A stretch of DNA of 64,000 nt from Earliella scabrosa (GCA_022605405.1 JABYQQ010000022.1:434001-498000); one strand, 5' to 3'. Counted from the first letter of the stretch, positions 34,223-45,729 are shown. A program made the numbers and translations. The notes: a model not told the origin generated them from the sequence alone.

Positions 34223-35263
34223 ATGACGTCTGCCCTTGCAAACCTCGTCCCGGGACCCTATCGGGCTCCGACACTCAGGCGGTTTCCCGACGACTTCCTG
34301 AATCCCGTGCCACCATCCAATACCCCACAAGATGTGTCACATTATCCCATATCCTCACGCGCACCGCCCCACACCCCGCACCACACCACGGGTATTGAGC
34401 CCTCTTGGGACACGAACATACAGATCGCTCCGTTATCATGCTGCGACCGAGTCAGAACCACAACACCGCCATGTACGGTTACTTTACTTGATGTTACTAA
34501 ACATGTAATGGCCTTACCTCCACCCCACACAATCAACGCCACAGACGGAGAAAGCTCATCCTCAACGACCTTCACCACGCCCCCACCCGCCGTCACAGCA
34601 CTCCAACCGCCGACGTTCTCAGGCTCGACTACCTTCGACCTCGTAGCAATCGCCAATCAAGACATTACACAATACGTTCGCGAACGCAGCCCACCTGACG
34701 AAGACGTATACTCAGTATGTCGCGTTTCGCGTGCTCGAGGCCCGGGACTGGATGCCCTTCCCAATACACGAACCGGCAGAGTACCTGCCGTTTCCTACGC
34801 ACTCCTCGTACGCCTTGCTATCGTCGGCAGCCCTTCCCGGTGCTTGACTGGACAACAACTACTGGAAGCAATTCACACGAGATTTCGGGACATCAAGTCC
34901 CGAGACGGAAAGGACTGGAAGGTTAGTTCATGCACGCAAGGACGCGAGACAGACCTACTACTCATCACATACAACCAGACAGGTGTACTCTACGTTCTAC
35001 GATCGCGCGCGTTCAATTGCGTTCCAGCACCTAGCTATGTTCCAGACTTGGCACGAATATGGTACAACGACGCATCTAACTGGCCTCCGTCTAACGCACC
35101 ATTCCGAACGCCTGGGGAACGTCGACGACTGACACAGATTCGTGCATCCGCTCAAATGCAACAGGTAGTATCAACAGAAACACGACGTCGACGCGTCCCG
35201 AAGAAGCCGGCTCATCCATGCGAAGATAATCGCTTCATGCTGAGACCAGTCCACTCCGAGTAA
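34223..35263 (+). CDS. Forkhead-like protein, degenerate domain
   Basis: From ATG at 34223 a Pro/Thr-rich, disordered N-terminal half precedes VSYALLVRLAIVGSPSRCLTG and GKDWK, matching helices 1-3 of fungal forkhead domains. After a probable intron (donor GTTAGT at about 34922), LRSRAFNCVPAPSYVPDLARIW corresponds to the recognition-helix and wing region. Canonical forkheads have an RHxLS core there; here it reads RSRAF, so DNA contact may be weakened. The tail is basic (RRRRVPKK). The full-length frame reads through the presumed intron. A fungal regulator is the best guess. Confidence 0.5.
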   Translation: MTSALANLVPGPYRAPTLRRFPDDFLNPVPPSNTPQDVSHYPISSRAPPHTPHHTTGIEPSWDTNIQIAPLSCCDRVRTTTPPCTVTLLDVTKHVMALPPPHTINATDGESSSSTTFTTPPPAVTALQPPTFSGSTTFDLVAIANQDITQYVRERSPPDEDVYSVCRVSRARGPGLDALPNTRTGRVPAVSYALLVRLAIVGSPSRCLTGQQLLEAIHTRFRDIKSRDGKDWKVSSCTQGRETDLLLITYNQTGVLYVLRSRAFNCVPAPSYVPDLARIWYNDASNWPPSNAPFRTPGERRRLTQIRASAQMQQVVSTETRRRRVPKKPAHPCEDNRFMLRPVHSE

Positions 35264-35962
35264 TCACCAGACTGGCAGTCAGCGTCACGCGGTATGTACA
35301 ACCCACACCGGGAGAAGACGTCGCCGTGACAATACTGACCCACCACATTTATACGGGCCACAGCACCCTCTCTCACCCACACCGTTACCCTATGAACATT
35401 ACCTATGGCGTTGCACGATATGTAGCATGTACTACTACGCCACCAGACCCTGCAATGACGCACACAAAGATAAGTGAAAAACGCCTTCTACCGAACTGCT
35501 ACAACGATCGTCGAATGACAGCAATCCAATTCAACAATGGGAACAATGCACGGCAAGCCACCTTGCACACAACGCAGCTGTACACATACACACATATGTA
35601 CTGGCATAAGTGATTCAGGGAACTCCTGATGCAACAGAACGACGACACAACGCGGATAGCTTACCACGCCCCAAATGGCCCGAAAATCGCACAGTCGAGA
35701 ACGGCAAATACGAGAGTACGTGTACCCTATACAAAAATACAAACCGACTGACATCGGCATTGTTGACTCTTGTTCGTGCACTGACACGATACATCGCCAA
35801 ACTCGATATAGGACAGAATGCCGTCGCCGCGCACCGGATGACGGTGTCGATTATGATGCAGACACATCAAGACAGGGGTATGTAAGTATATAGACGTACA
35901 TCAGATAGCAAGTACATATGACATCACGACTACAGATCTACGCCTCTAGCGCCGCCACATCA
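35264..35962. other. Spacer between forkhead-like gene and Helitron
   Basis: Only short frames; no motif recognised. The Helitron 3' terminus (CTRR with hairpin) should fall here, but I could not identify it confidently. Confidence 0.4.
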
Positions 35963-37395
35963 TCAGTATCTATGGGTACGCTGGAATCGAGAGTACGTTT
36001 TACGATCCAGATCTTCCAGACGTTCGAATTCGTCACGAAGCTCCTGTGACGCCCTGGTGCACACCTTCTGAGGTGAGAACGGCCTCAGAATCGCAATACC
36101 CGAGAGCTTGCGAACCCGCGACAACATGATGTACGCGCCTTGAAGGCTTTGTGCGCTTTCTAAGTCTACAATAGCAGCATCAAGGGAACGACCTTGACTC
36201 TTATAGTCGGTGTACGCATACGAGGGGAGCAAAGGGAGTTGTTTCCGGTGCACTGTTTTACGTACCGTCGTCTGACCGTTGGTACAAATCCAACGGAAGC
36301 TTGTACCCGCGGGAAAAATTGGCACAATATCTGTGTCAAGTCCAGGACAGATGGACCCCGCACCAGGGATCCGAACATGTGCGACCACAGCAATGCGACG
36401 GCCTGCCGTATCTTCTCGGTACCGCACGCTGGTGACCACTCCCTCCGCACCATTAACAACACTATTCATGAACGCGATGTTCTCCTGGATCATCACCTTC
36501 ATACCGATGAACAGCGGAAGGCGACCGGGTGAATCATTGGTTGTTGACGACGCCAGTCTCCAGAGACGATCTTTGACCTGGTTTGGGGCCGCATCTCCGT
36601 CGAACGCGTCTTCAGCGTAATATAAGTAGACATCCTGACTGAGGCGCGCAGCATGATGACCAAGAAGACGCGCATTCAGAAGATCACGGACACGTTTCCG
36701 ACCGACGATGATCGGCGCGTCTTCAAATTGTGTTGTCTCTGCCAATTCCGTCGCCACCATATAACTGAGCACCCTGGATCGCAGAATATCCACGTCGCTA
36801 GGAGCATCTCCCATCCTTAACGACCTGCATGTGCCAGCCCGAACACGCTCGAGAAGCTGCCCGTACTGAGGATCCGTCGACTGTCGCTGGTTGATACGGA
36901 GCATCACTGCAGTATCCACCAGCCGCCACAAATAAGCACCCATCAGAGCGTTCACACCATCTCGGTTTTGACACTCAGCAAGTCCAGGGGACTTGACCAA
37001 GCGATGGCAGTAAAGGGAACTCTGTCTGACCGGCCGCAGTTGGCCGAAGTCGCCCGTGAAGATGATGTTGACGCCTCCAAATGGTAGCTCCGCCGAAGGT
37101 CCGTCGTCGCCTTTAGCTTGTTGTAACCGTTTTGACAGTTGACTGAGGAAGCGCGCCCCAATCATGGACACTTCGTCGCAGATGAGGTATCGTACACCTC
37201 GCCACAGTGCAACGAGCGGGGTAAGATCCTTTCGGCGAGAATCGGGGAGCAAGGTGAGGGAATGGATGGTGTGTCCACCAATTAAAATGGCAGCGGCGCC
37301 CGTTGGTGCCGCGAGCAATATTTCTCGACGGCGACCCAAGAGCTCAAAGAGCCGCAGGATCGCGTTGATCACGTATGTCCACCAGTAGTTTCCAC
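35963..37395 (-). pseudogene. Helitron helicase domain lacking Walker A
   Basis: The frame enters from the insertion and becomes helicase at TYVINAILRLFELLGRR. It continues through APTGAAA (motif Ia), LICDEVSMI (Walker B), FTGDFGQLRPV (motif III), SYAYTDYKSQGRSLD (motif V region) and YIMLSRVRKLSG (motif VI) to a stop at 35963. The GxxGxGKS phosphate loop that should precede TYVIN is gone, replaced by inserted DNA. ATP hydrolysis is therefore impossible for this copy. The rest has no stops, suggesting recent damage. Confidence 0.85.
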
Positions 37396-37439
37396 TTTTG
37401 TAATACAAAACACCAGTACCCTGGTGCAATAATTATTAA

Positions 37440-37800
37440 TTCTGTGGTGCATTGTAAAACAGTCCTGTACTATAATAATCCATTGTAATACAACTCTCCA
37501 AGCATTATAAAACCCACAGGGGGCCAGGGGATATATTATAGCCTCCCCATTATAAAACCCCCTTGTTTGTTGTTATATAATGTACTCATTGTATAATGAC
37601 CTCTCAGTGATTATAAAACTTCGCATTTACAATGAGAGGACACATATTATAAAACCCCTGGGTGATTAGATCGTTGTAGAACCATTATAAAACACCCCTA
37701 GAGCATACAGATTAGATGATTGTAAAACTGTTATAAAACTTGCTATCATATCAGGCTGATTAGATGCTTGTATATCCATTGTAAAACTATGATCTAGATC
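37440..37800. repeat. Dispersed ATTRTAAAAC motif array
   Basis: At least nine copies of CATTATAAAAC or ATTGTAAAAC-like decamers, spaced roughly 30-60 bp. Such subterminal arrays often bind transposases; that role is inference. Confidence 0.65.
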
Positions 37801-38027
37801 ATATGACTGATGGCACAGAAGCTTATCTAACGATCTGGGCGCTTTTTTGACGCCCAAATGCGGTAATGGCTGGTATGGGGGGGTTACTGACCTGCCCTAT
37901 AGCTCCCTCAATACTGCACCTATTCCCATGGATGTGGATGCAATAGATTCGCATTTTTATACCCTATCAGATGGTGCAATGCTGGGAATGATTGATGGAC
38001 TAATGGGGCAGCTATGCCCTGAATACT

Positions 38028-38330
38028 CTAGCAGCCCCCTAGCCAGGGGTATCTCTTGCCCTGCTTTAGGGTACCCAGGGCACCTATGCTTATGAGCAAA
38101 ATGCCATCATATAGGGATACCCAAGGGCTACTGGACGCATTTTTGTTCAGTGCGATACATGCAGTATTGATGGAGATATGATGTATTTCATTTTCGCAAA
38201 AAGTGGCCACTTTGTTTGGTCCATTACTCGAGTACCCCTGGGTACCACACGACGTCGTTACCATCATTGCGTAGGGATTAAGAAGGGCTTTCGAACGGTA
38301 TATTATACACCCCAAACCGTCCACTTCCAC
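38028..38330 (-). CDS. 100-aa conserved repeat-borne frame, copy 3
   Basis: Begins MEVDGLGCIIYRSKALLNPY and aligns without gaps to the two 89-aa frames in the palindrome, more diverged but still open. Retention of frame across diverged copies hints at coding constraint. Confidence 0.35.
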   Translation of the reverse strand: MEVDGLGCIIYRSKALLNPYAMMVTTSCGTQGYSSNGPNKVATFCENEIHHISINTACIALNKNASSSPWVSLYDGILLISIGALGTLKQGKRYPWLGGC

Positions 38331-38538
38331 CCACCCTCTCCTCCTGACCCCCTTCCCATCAATCCCCTCATATATCCCTCTAGGGGCATTGGATCAGCTC
38401 GCAGTTTTAGATGTATATACTAGACATATATTACAGTCTGTTTTGAGAGTATGACATGCCACAGTTATCTACACCTTCCCGGTCATAGCAAACAATTTTG
38501 TGCATGCACATTGGATATTCCCTCTATATCTCTATCGC

Positions 38539-41488
38539 CACCACCCACAAGGTAACTCATAACTTGTTGATGAGATATCTCTTGACGCGCCAACATACAG
38601 TTGACCGTCGACGCCAAAGCGCTTCGGGCAAACCGGAGAACGTCCGTTGATTCCGTGTTCGACGTCAACTGCTTTCGTTGCGCCTTCTGAATCGCCGTCA
38701 ATATCGCGGAAAGGCCAACGTGTGTCGGTACGGATGATTTGGTGACGTAGTCCGTGATGTAGTAAAGCAGAGCTTTCGCCCCCTCTCCCGATCCTATATG
38801 CTTGATGTCCATGTTCGACTTCATAAGGAAAAGCGTGATGTCGTTGTAATTTGCTATACGTGGGTGAAGCCGCCGTAGTAATATTGATCCAGTTTCTTCA
38901 TCGATGGTCGTTACCGGCCGCGTGCTTCCATCCATGCGCATACGACAATGAGCGTCGTCTCGTGGTTCACCTGGACGCAAGTACTTCCAGCAGGTGTCGG
39001 TATGAACATGCCACTGATACTCGCGCGCGAGATCGTTCACAAACCGTACAAACTCTTCCTCAAACGCTTCGGCATTCATGCTGTCCACCCGCGGGGCTGG
39101 GAGGACGCCAGCGTGTCGTGTTTCACGGAATTCGTCGACTGGTGCCTGTAACGTAGCCGCAGATAGTTGTCCCGCAATACCTGCGCGGTCTAGCAGTTCT
39201 GACTTGATGATGGATTCCAGCCACTGAAATACCGACCGTTTGTACGCATCGGAGCTCGCCATTGCGTCGCGCATGGCTTGCGGAGAGGGATGTCCTTTAA
39301 GCCATATAAGCGTATGACAGTGCAACGTTCCCCTGCCTTGTGCTTCAACGGTTCCGAAATAGGCTTCACATTGACCGAAGATTCCTCGCCTGCGCCCCCC
39401 AAACCGTAGGATGTGCTGGAGAAATGCGGTGATCATCTGATGAAAGGCTAACGCGCATGCAGCAGGTTTATCGGCTACCAGAATAAGCCGTTGCCATTCA
39501 GTAAGCTCGAGTCCCACCGCTGCGTCTTCCAACGAAACATCATGACCAGCATGGAGCCGCACTATCGGGTTATCAACATCCGATGGATTCAACGTTATGA
39601 AGAGAGCGGGCGTCCCCTTGAAGTAGACCAAACTCCGAATTTCGTTGCGGAGCGACAACTTGTAGGCGGTCGTGCCAGGTAAGTCGCGCCCAACCATTCC
39701 AACTTGGTTGAGCACGCGAAATATGTGACGCTCCGCGTCCGATTCTGGACGGTAAAGGGGATTGGCCTCGCACTTGCCTAGCAGGTCCTGCAGTACGTCC
39801 CTATCGACGCGAAGCAGATCTCGTATAATCTGCTGTTGCTTTGACGCGTGTACACGGAAGTTCACGGAATTGGCAACCCGGCGCTTCTGGACGATGTTGT
39901 AAAACACGAACGCGAAATCTGGGTCTTGCTCGAATGGTGACTCGTCAATTCGAAGAAGATACGACAGTTGCTCTTCCATGGTGAGCGAACGAACACGGTT
40001 AGGCTCGAAAAAGCCACCGATACCCCACGGGTCCAAATGGGGAAACAACCAGCTCAGTAAGCTGGGGTTCTCGAAGTCGGGTACAAATTGATTACCGGCT
40101 TGAGAATGTATGAATCTGCCGGACGTTAGACAATGCGTCAACGCCCGTACCTTCATTTGGTGGTACGTTGCAGGTGATTCATCTCCCGAGGTGTACCCGA
40201 CGTTCTCCAGCAATAGGCCGTCTCCGGGTTGCGGTGCCGACTGGAAGCGGATACGAGGCGCGACGCTTGTTTCGTCGCCATCGGTCGACGGCGCGCTTGA
40301 CTTTGGGAGGTACGCTATGGTGATACTGCATGGCACCCCTTCGTCTTGATGTACAGTATTGGCACCAAACAGTTCCGAGAGATTCCGTTCGCTAAGACCA
40401 CGAAATCCACTGTCAGGTGCGTAGTGGACATTGTGCTCCACGAGAAACTTGATCATACGCCGCACCCTGGATTTCCGAACCAACACCGGACCCATCTTCC
40501 GTATAGTCTCGGGGGTCGGTGTTGTTTCGCCTACAAAAACCGCACATATAGTGTCTCGGAGGGTATCCGCGTCCGGAGGGAGCACTGCGTTGAGGTGGGT
40601 TGCGTCTTGCGGCATGACCAGGACGTTGCCTTTGATGCACCTTTGAGATATTGGTATAAGGACACGGGGTTTATTTGGGGATGGAAGTTCCGTGAAGCGG
40701 AAGGATATCTTGCTCGCCCGCGCCCGCGCTACCAGAACTCGCTCGCATGGCGTGCTCTTCCGGAAAGCATCGCGATCCTCGCTGTGCAGTTCATCGTACC
40801 CGTAGTATAGCCAGTTTGCTAGGGCGTACTTGGGAGTACGTCCAAGATTAAGTAGATCCCCGCGACATTCGGAACAGAGCATTACGTCACCGATGCCCCA
40901 TAAGCACTGCAAGCCTTTAGGATGAAGGAGTGCATTGTTATACTCCTCCAAGGCGTACGTAGTCGGGAGCACGTACGGCGGCAGGGCATCATTGCGAAGA
41001 AGTTCGAGATCTATAGACCGGGCGTCGACCGCTTCAATGTGGGTCGCGGGCGTTCGTCGACCACACGAAGCGCAAACTAGCAGGCGCACATTATCCGTCG
41101 TGAGGTAATCCTGCCATTCCTGGACGATGGAACGACGGAGATGGTCATCGGCTATTTGAAAAAACGAGCCACACTCCGCGTGGGGTACTCCGTCGATGGA
41201 ATCGCGGATGCTATCAACTTGTTCGTGCGCTCTTGGACGGGCCAGCCGCCGGAACACAACGACCGAAGTATGACAGGCACCCGTGCATACGTGACCGGAC
41301 AAAGTCCGGTACAACGATTCACTGGTGTCTCGAGTCACGAGATCAATACCATGATGCATAGACAGAATCCGAAGGTCGCTTCCGTGCCACATTACGAAGG
41401 CAGACAACAGACGATGGAGTGGAGTTGTAACCAGCACGTCTTCATGCTGAAGGTCGATGGCGGCGAGCGGGTTCGCTCGGGTCGGCAT
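38539..41488 (-). pseudogene. Helitron Rep (HUH Y2) domain, C-terminally truncated
   Basis: About 980 aa from ATG 41488. A Cys-rich N-terminal region includes CASCGRRTP and MLCSEC. The Helitron-like N domain carries FITLNPSDVDNP and GQCEAYFGTVEAQGRGTLHCHTLIW; the HCH motif is near residue 721. The tyrosine motif YYITDYVTKS is near residue 911. The protein is normal until VMSYLVGGGDR, then enters the inserted repeat and stops after about 20 unrelated residues. The nickase core looks intact; the helicase fusion is lost. Confidence 0.9.
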
Positions 41489-42451
41489 ACAGAATGCGGC
41501 GCAGTAGAAGTGCCGGTCTAAGTCAACCTCTTCTAGCGCAATCTGACTTAATCCTATGTTGGCTTCCGCGTCAACACGGACGTGAACTATAACAGTCTTG
41601 AACGTGAGACAACAATGAACGTACGCTTATAGCGACACACGTACCACACGACGTTGCATTCGGCTCCTGTATCTCGTCGTAAAACCGTTCCCAGACTGCT
41701 ACACGTTGGAATCAGCGCGTACCGCACATCCATTCTGGACGTCCACTCACCATTAGACAACGACCAATCCGACGTCGCAGTTGCCGTTGAACCATTGTGA
41801 TGATCCACTACCGACAATGAGCACAAGTCCAAGCAATGAACATTAACATCAGTACGTACTTGCCAACTCATTCAATATTGCAGCCAGTTGGGCCACATCC
41901 GTCGAGTCTGTTGTCATATCGAGTTGACAGATGTGTATGTTAGGATAAGCAGTAGTGTCAAACAGATTTGGTACAACGCGAGTGAGTGAAAACCCCACCA
42001 TGGAGCCACTAGAGCTTATATCTCGTCCCGCGGACGGAATACAGCCGCCCAAACATCACGGCGCTTGCCACAAGCCATCTAGACCGTTCTTGCGTCTAGA
42101 CCGCATTATTTGCAATCACGAATCTAGTAGGACCGGTTCGGCATTCGGGGTCACTCCACAAACACGAACAGGGCAACGGCGATCGTGCAGAGAACGCTTT
42201 GAGGCGACAGGCGGCGAGTACACTCTTTCAGGGAGCCCCTCAACGCAAATCAATACGCCATCCAAACATCTATCAGGGTGAACGCGTGTCTCGTGTGCCA
42301 CACCGCACTTCGCTGGGGAGGGGGGGTAGGCATTCTGCTGCTACGGACGGTCTAGGCACAGCACGGCGGATCCTCTGGCTTTAGTTGAATCGCATAGACG
42401 GACGGTTATAAGTTGACACAAGTCGATCACAGAACATAACGTGTAGGCACG
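41489..42451 (-). other. Candidate exons of an F-box/LRR-like gene
   Basis: Minus frames at 42301-42116, 42052-41849 and 41871-41587 (VPNLFDTTAYPNIHICQLDM, LDLCSLSVVDHHNGS) have the look of leucine-rich segments of fungal F-box proteins. I could not join them in phase, so this is only a possible gene fragment. Confidence 0.25.
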
Positions 42452-43664
42452 ATGGATCCCATACTCCACCCCGATATCTCTCGGTTTATTCTGCATCCTA
42501 TACGATACCCAAAGGTTCGTTCTACGTCACGCATATGGTCTAGAACAAATACTGACCCAGTGCCCTGCAGCTATGGGAGATGTACAAGACCGCCCAGGCG
42601 TCTTTCTGGACTGCTGAAGAAATCGACTTTTCCAACGATGTCGCTCATTGGCGTCGCTTGCGCGCCGAAGAACGCCAGTTCCTATCCTTCATCATGGCCT
42701 TCTTTGCGGCGTCAGATGGCCTTGTTAACGAGAATCTTGTGGAACGATTCTGCGCAGAAGTGCAAATACCCGAAGCTAGATGCTTCTACGGGTTTCAAGT
42801 AATGATGTGAGCGTTCGCTGACAGTCATCACACAGATATTGTACGCTAACTATGTCCGCATTGCAGGGAAAACGTACACGCGGAGACGTATGCCTCAATG
42901 CTCCTCTCTCTCGTCACTTCACCCGCAGAGAGAGAGACACTCTTTGGCGCGTTAGAGTGTATGCCAGCGATTAGCGCGAAAGGAGACTGGGCATTGCGTT
43001 GGACTACCGACGTAACTGCGTCTTTCGCCAAGCGACTGGTGGCGTTTGCGGCAGTGGAGGGCATAATGTTCTCATCCTCGTTCGCAGCTATATTTTGGCT
43101 GCGTAGTCGCGGTATGCTACCCGGGGTTTGTCACTCCAACGAGCTTATCGCTCGTGACGAAGGCTTGCACACCCGGTTCGCCTGTACGTTGCATCAGCAT
43201 TTGCAAGAACAGATATCCGAATATGATGCACGAGAGATCATCATGGAAGCAGTTGCACTAGAGAAGTCATTCTTCAAAGGTACGTCCGCTCCCGCAAACG
43301 TTCATCACACCCAAAATCTCAACCGAGATGTTTAGAGGCACTCCGATGGCGACTAGACGGTATCAACTGCGAACTGATGTTTGATTATATCGAGCATGTT
43401 GCCGACGGTCTTCTGGAGATGTTAGGGTTCACTGCACTCTACCACAAAGATAACCCAGTAAGTCCCACACCGGCGTGCACCGAACTTGAACGTCGCTCAT
43501 CATAAGCAACATAGTTCCCATTCATGGATATGATAGGACTGGAAGGACGCACAAACTTCTTCGAACGACGAGTATCTGAATATAAACTTGCACAAGTACA
43601 ACTCCATCCTGACTCTGTGCAGCAACGGACGCAACATTCCAGCAATATACAATGCGACCTGTGA
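42452..43664 (+). CDS. Ribonucleotide reductase small subunit (R2)
   Basis: Five exons with closed phases: 42452-42514, 42571-42806, 42867-43279, 43336-43457 and 43515-43664, ATG to TGA, 327 aa. R2 houses the diiron centre and tyrosyl radical that starts catalysis in R1. Iron ligands are all present with canonical spacing: Asp70 (ASDGLVNEN), Glu101 and His104 (MENVHAETY), Glu164 (AVEGIMF), Glu198 and His201 (RDEGLH). The radical Tyr is 108. [15 protein letters not shown] marks the conserved C-terminal region. The protein then ends in a short Ser/Gln-rich tail and lacks the usual acidic F-containing heptapeptide that docks R2 onto R1. The N-terminus is short. It probably partners the R1 gene at 11.5-20.8 kb, same strand. 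Confidence 0.93.
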
Positions 43665-43903
43665 GTGCTGCAGAAACTTTAATGCAAAGCAGACCTAGAG
43701 TATAGGACACACAGGTTGCCCGAAGCCAATGATTTCTGAGAGGTAAGCGAACAACGGCATCACAAGACACACCTCCTGGCGAGGCCGCCGTTAAGCGCAG
43801 CAGATGTGACCATATGCAACGTCGATCCTCCGCTGCTGGAACCCCAAGTGCCTGTATATACCTGTATACTCACCGACGGTGTTCTGTAATAGTATACGTA
43901 GTC

Positions 43904-45223
43904 CTACATGTCCATCAAAATCCCTTTGTACTGTTTGAAGTCCACGCCATCTAAAACCGGCCAACATGCTACCAGATTGCTCATCGCGTCGCTGCCAAAC
44001 CTGGGAACAAAAACGGAGGTTCAATCCATGTGCATACAGACGAACAGACCAAGAACGGGGACATACCGTTTCCGACGTTCCCAGTCTGTAACAGCCGGAG
44101 CGCCTGACCCCCATTCCGCGATACGTTCATCGACGATTCCGACCCAACGCGACCCGGCTGTATGGCCGCACACACGATCACCAACAGCACCGGCCTGAGC
44201 TGCGCCCCTCACGATGTCAACGAGGTGGATGATGGTACCATCGGCAAGACGGTTCGGTATGAAGGGGAAGCTGAAAACATCCCGAGGTGTCTCCTGCGGT
44301 ACCGGCGGCACGTCCTGTCTACAAATAGGGCATCGAAGAAGCCCGTGCCAGTACCCACAGCAATCAGCGACGTTCGTAAACGCCCATCGAACGACGCATC
44401 CTGCACAAAATGAATGGCTGCACAAGGCGTTGTTGAACGACCACGGATATGACCTATACATCAGTTTCAATACAACGCGCCATAACGATCAATTAGGCAA
44501 CAGTACCCACATTATACCAAAACACCTACAACGGATGACGATCAATCGTCAGCGTGCGCGGTTTCCATCACAGGTTGTCACTTACAAAGGACACGTATAC
44601 TGATCCTCCAGGGTTGTTATCGCCCACTGTACATCAACCCCCGACGCATCCGTCCACGCGACAGCTTGCGCATTTTCGAGAAGCAACACGTCGTCTCGGG
44701 CGTTGGACCACATGGTCTTGTACAGGTCTCGGGATGCCCTCAGAGCAACAACGTCTTCTTCCAGTTCCGCCACACGATGTTGTACTTCCACTAACACCGC
44801 CTGTGTCGTTTGTGTCGACCCAACACCGCGTTCATCGTCTTCAGCCGGACGATCTGGAAGTTCCGCCATTGCATTCTCGCGAGCCACGAGCGACCGCTCC
44901 CGGGCATCGAGCATGTTCTGTCTGGCATCAAGCTCCGCCATACGGGCCTCGAATGACGGCCAATCCGGCTTCGACCTTTTCTTCATTCGCCTGCGGTCTT
45001 CACCGCTGTCATCGAGCGCGTCGCGTTTCCGGGACGCACCAGAGGGGGGTCGGTCCGTAGTCGACGCAGCAGTCGATATTGATCCTGTCATAACCACCGC
45101 CGTAGGCGCGTCACTATGGTCGCCTCCGCCCAACCCCACGGCATTGTCACCTGTGCGTATAGTGCGTACAACAACCGTCGTTAGCACCACCTTTTTGAGT
45201 GGGCCCGCGCATGCCGAAGACAC
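43904..45223 (-). CDS. Coiled-coil RING-type E3 ligase candidate with microexon
   Basis: Four exons in phase: 45223-44586, 44525-44511 (15 nt), 44453-44067 and 44000-43904 (TAG), 378 aa. The N-terminal region is disordered with a basic patch (RRRMKKRSKPDW). Residues about 110-195 form a heptad-rich coiled coil (ARMAELDARQNMLDARERSL, RVAELEEDVVALRAS). A C3HC4 RING follows: CPLC, then CSHSFCAGC, then CPIC. The second Cys of the first pair comes from the microexon, so skipping it would ruin the RING. Probably a ubiquitin ligase; substrates unknown. The start could lie further upstream. Confidence 0.8.
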
Positions 45224-45729
45224 ATCGTATGGAATATATCAGGGAAAACAACAAGCATACCTCGTAGAACACGGCCACTCGCCATCTCCTCCCGAGCACG
45301 TCGAATAGCTGCGCGAGTGTTCATGCCGAGAACGCTAGACGTAAGCTTTGGGTAAGCTTCTCACGGATGCACATGACCATACAATCCCAACCATGGTGAC
45401 GTATACCACTGCCTTCAGCTATCAACGTAGACGAATTTGTACACGTCTTCTCATCAACACACAGAACGAACCTGTCACGCGTAATCCTCACATATACCAC
45501 CTTCGCAGACATACCCCATGTGGTTACCGGACCCCCGCCTGAACGGGACCAACTTACAAGCATGCGTTACATCATTCAGCGACACAAGATAGTAGAATTG
45601 ACCACTACAAAACAACGTCCAACGCGACCGACCCTCAGTAAAGTGCATGTTCCATAACTGCCCAACGCGCTAGATGCATTTAGTCGGTCACTTTGAACAC
45701 CGAGAATCATTAGTGAACACGAACTCACT
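45224..45729. other. Spacer; nothing recognised
   Basis: Lies between the RING and F-box genes, both transcribed leftward; it should contain the RING gene's promoter. Confidence 0.4.

Larger units (their letters stand above)
37381..38538. mobile_element. Inserted repeat element related to the 24-26 kb palindrome
   Basis: About 1.15 kb of AT-rich DNA splitting the Helitron. One end, GGTGTTTTGTATTACAAAA followed by GTGGAAACTAC (minus strand), matches 26056-26090. The other 500 bp matches the palindrome arm (24.26-24.74 kb). So both ends correspond to sequence within the TIR element, pointing to one repeat family. Boundaries are approximate; both flanks have CCACC. Confidence 0.7.
35963..41488 (-). 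mobile_element. Helitron, internally deleted and interrupted
   Basis: The minus strand encodes a Rep-type N-terminal part (41488-38539) and a Pif1-like helicase part (37395-35963), normally one RepHel protein. Between them lies a 1.15-kb foreign insertion. The region from just after the Rep domain through the helicase Walker A is missing. The coordinates are the coding span; true TC/CTRR ends were not located. Confidence 0.85.

Noticed and set aside
36166..36620. + strand frames over the helicase region
   Set aside because: Antisense shadows of the Helitron helicase, which shows ordered motifs on the minus strand.
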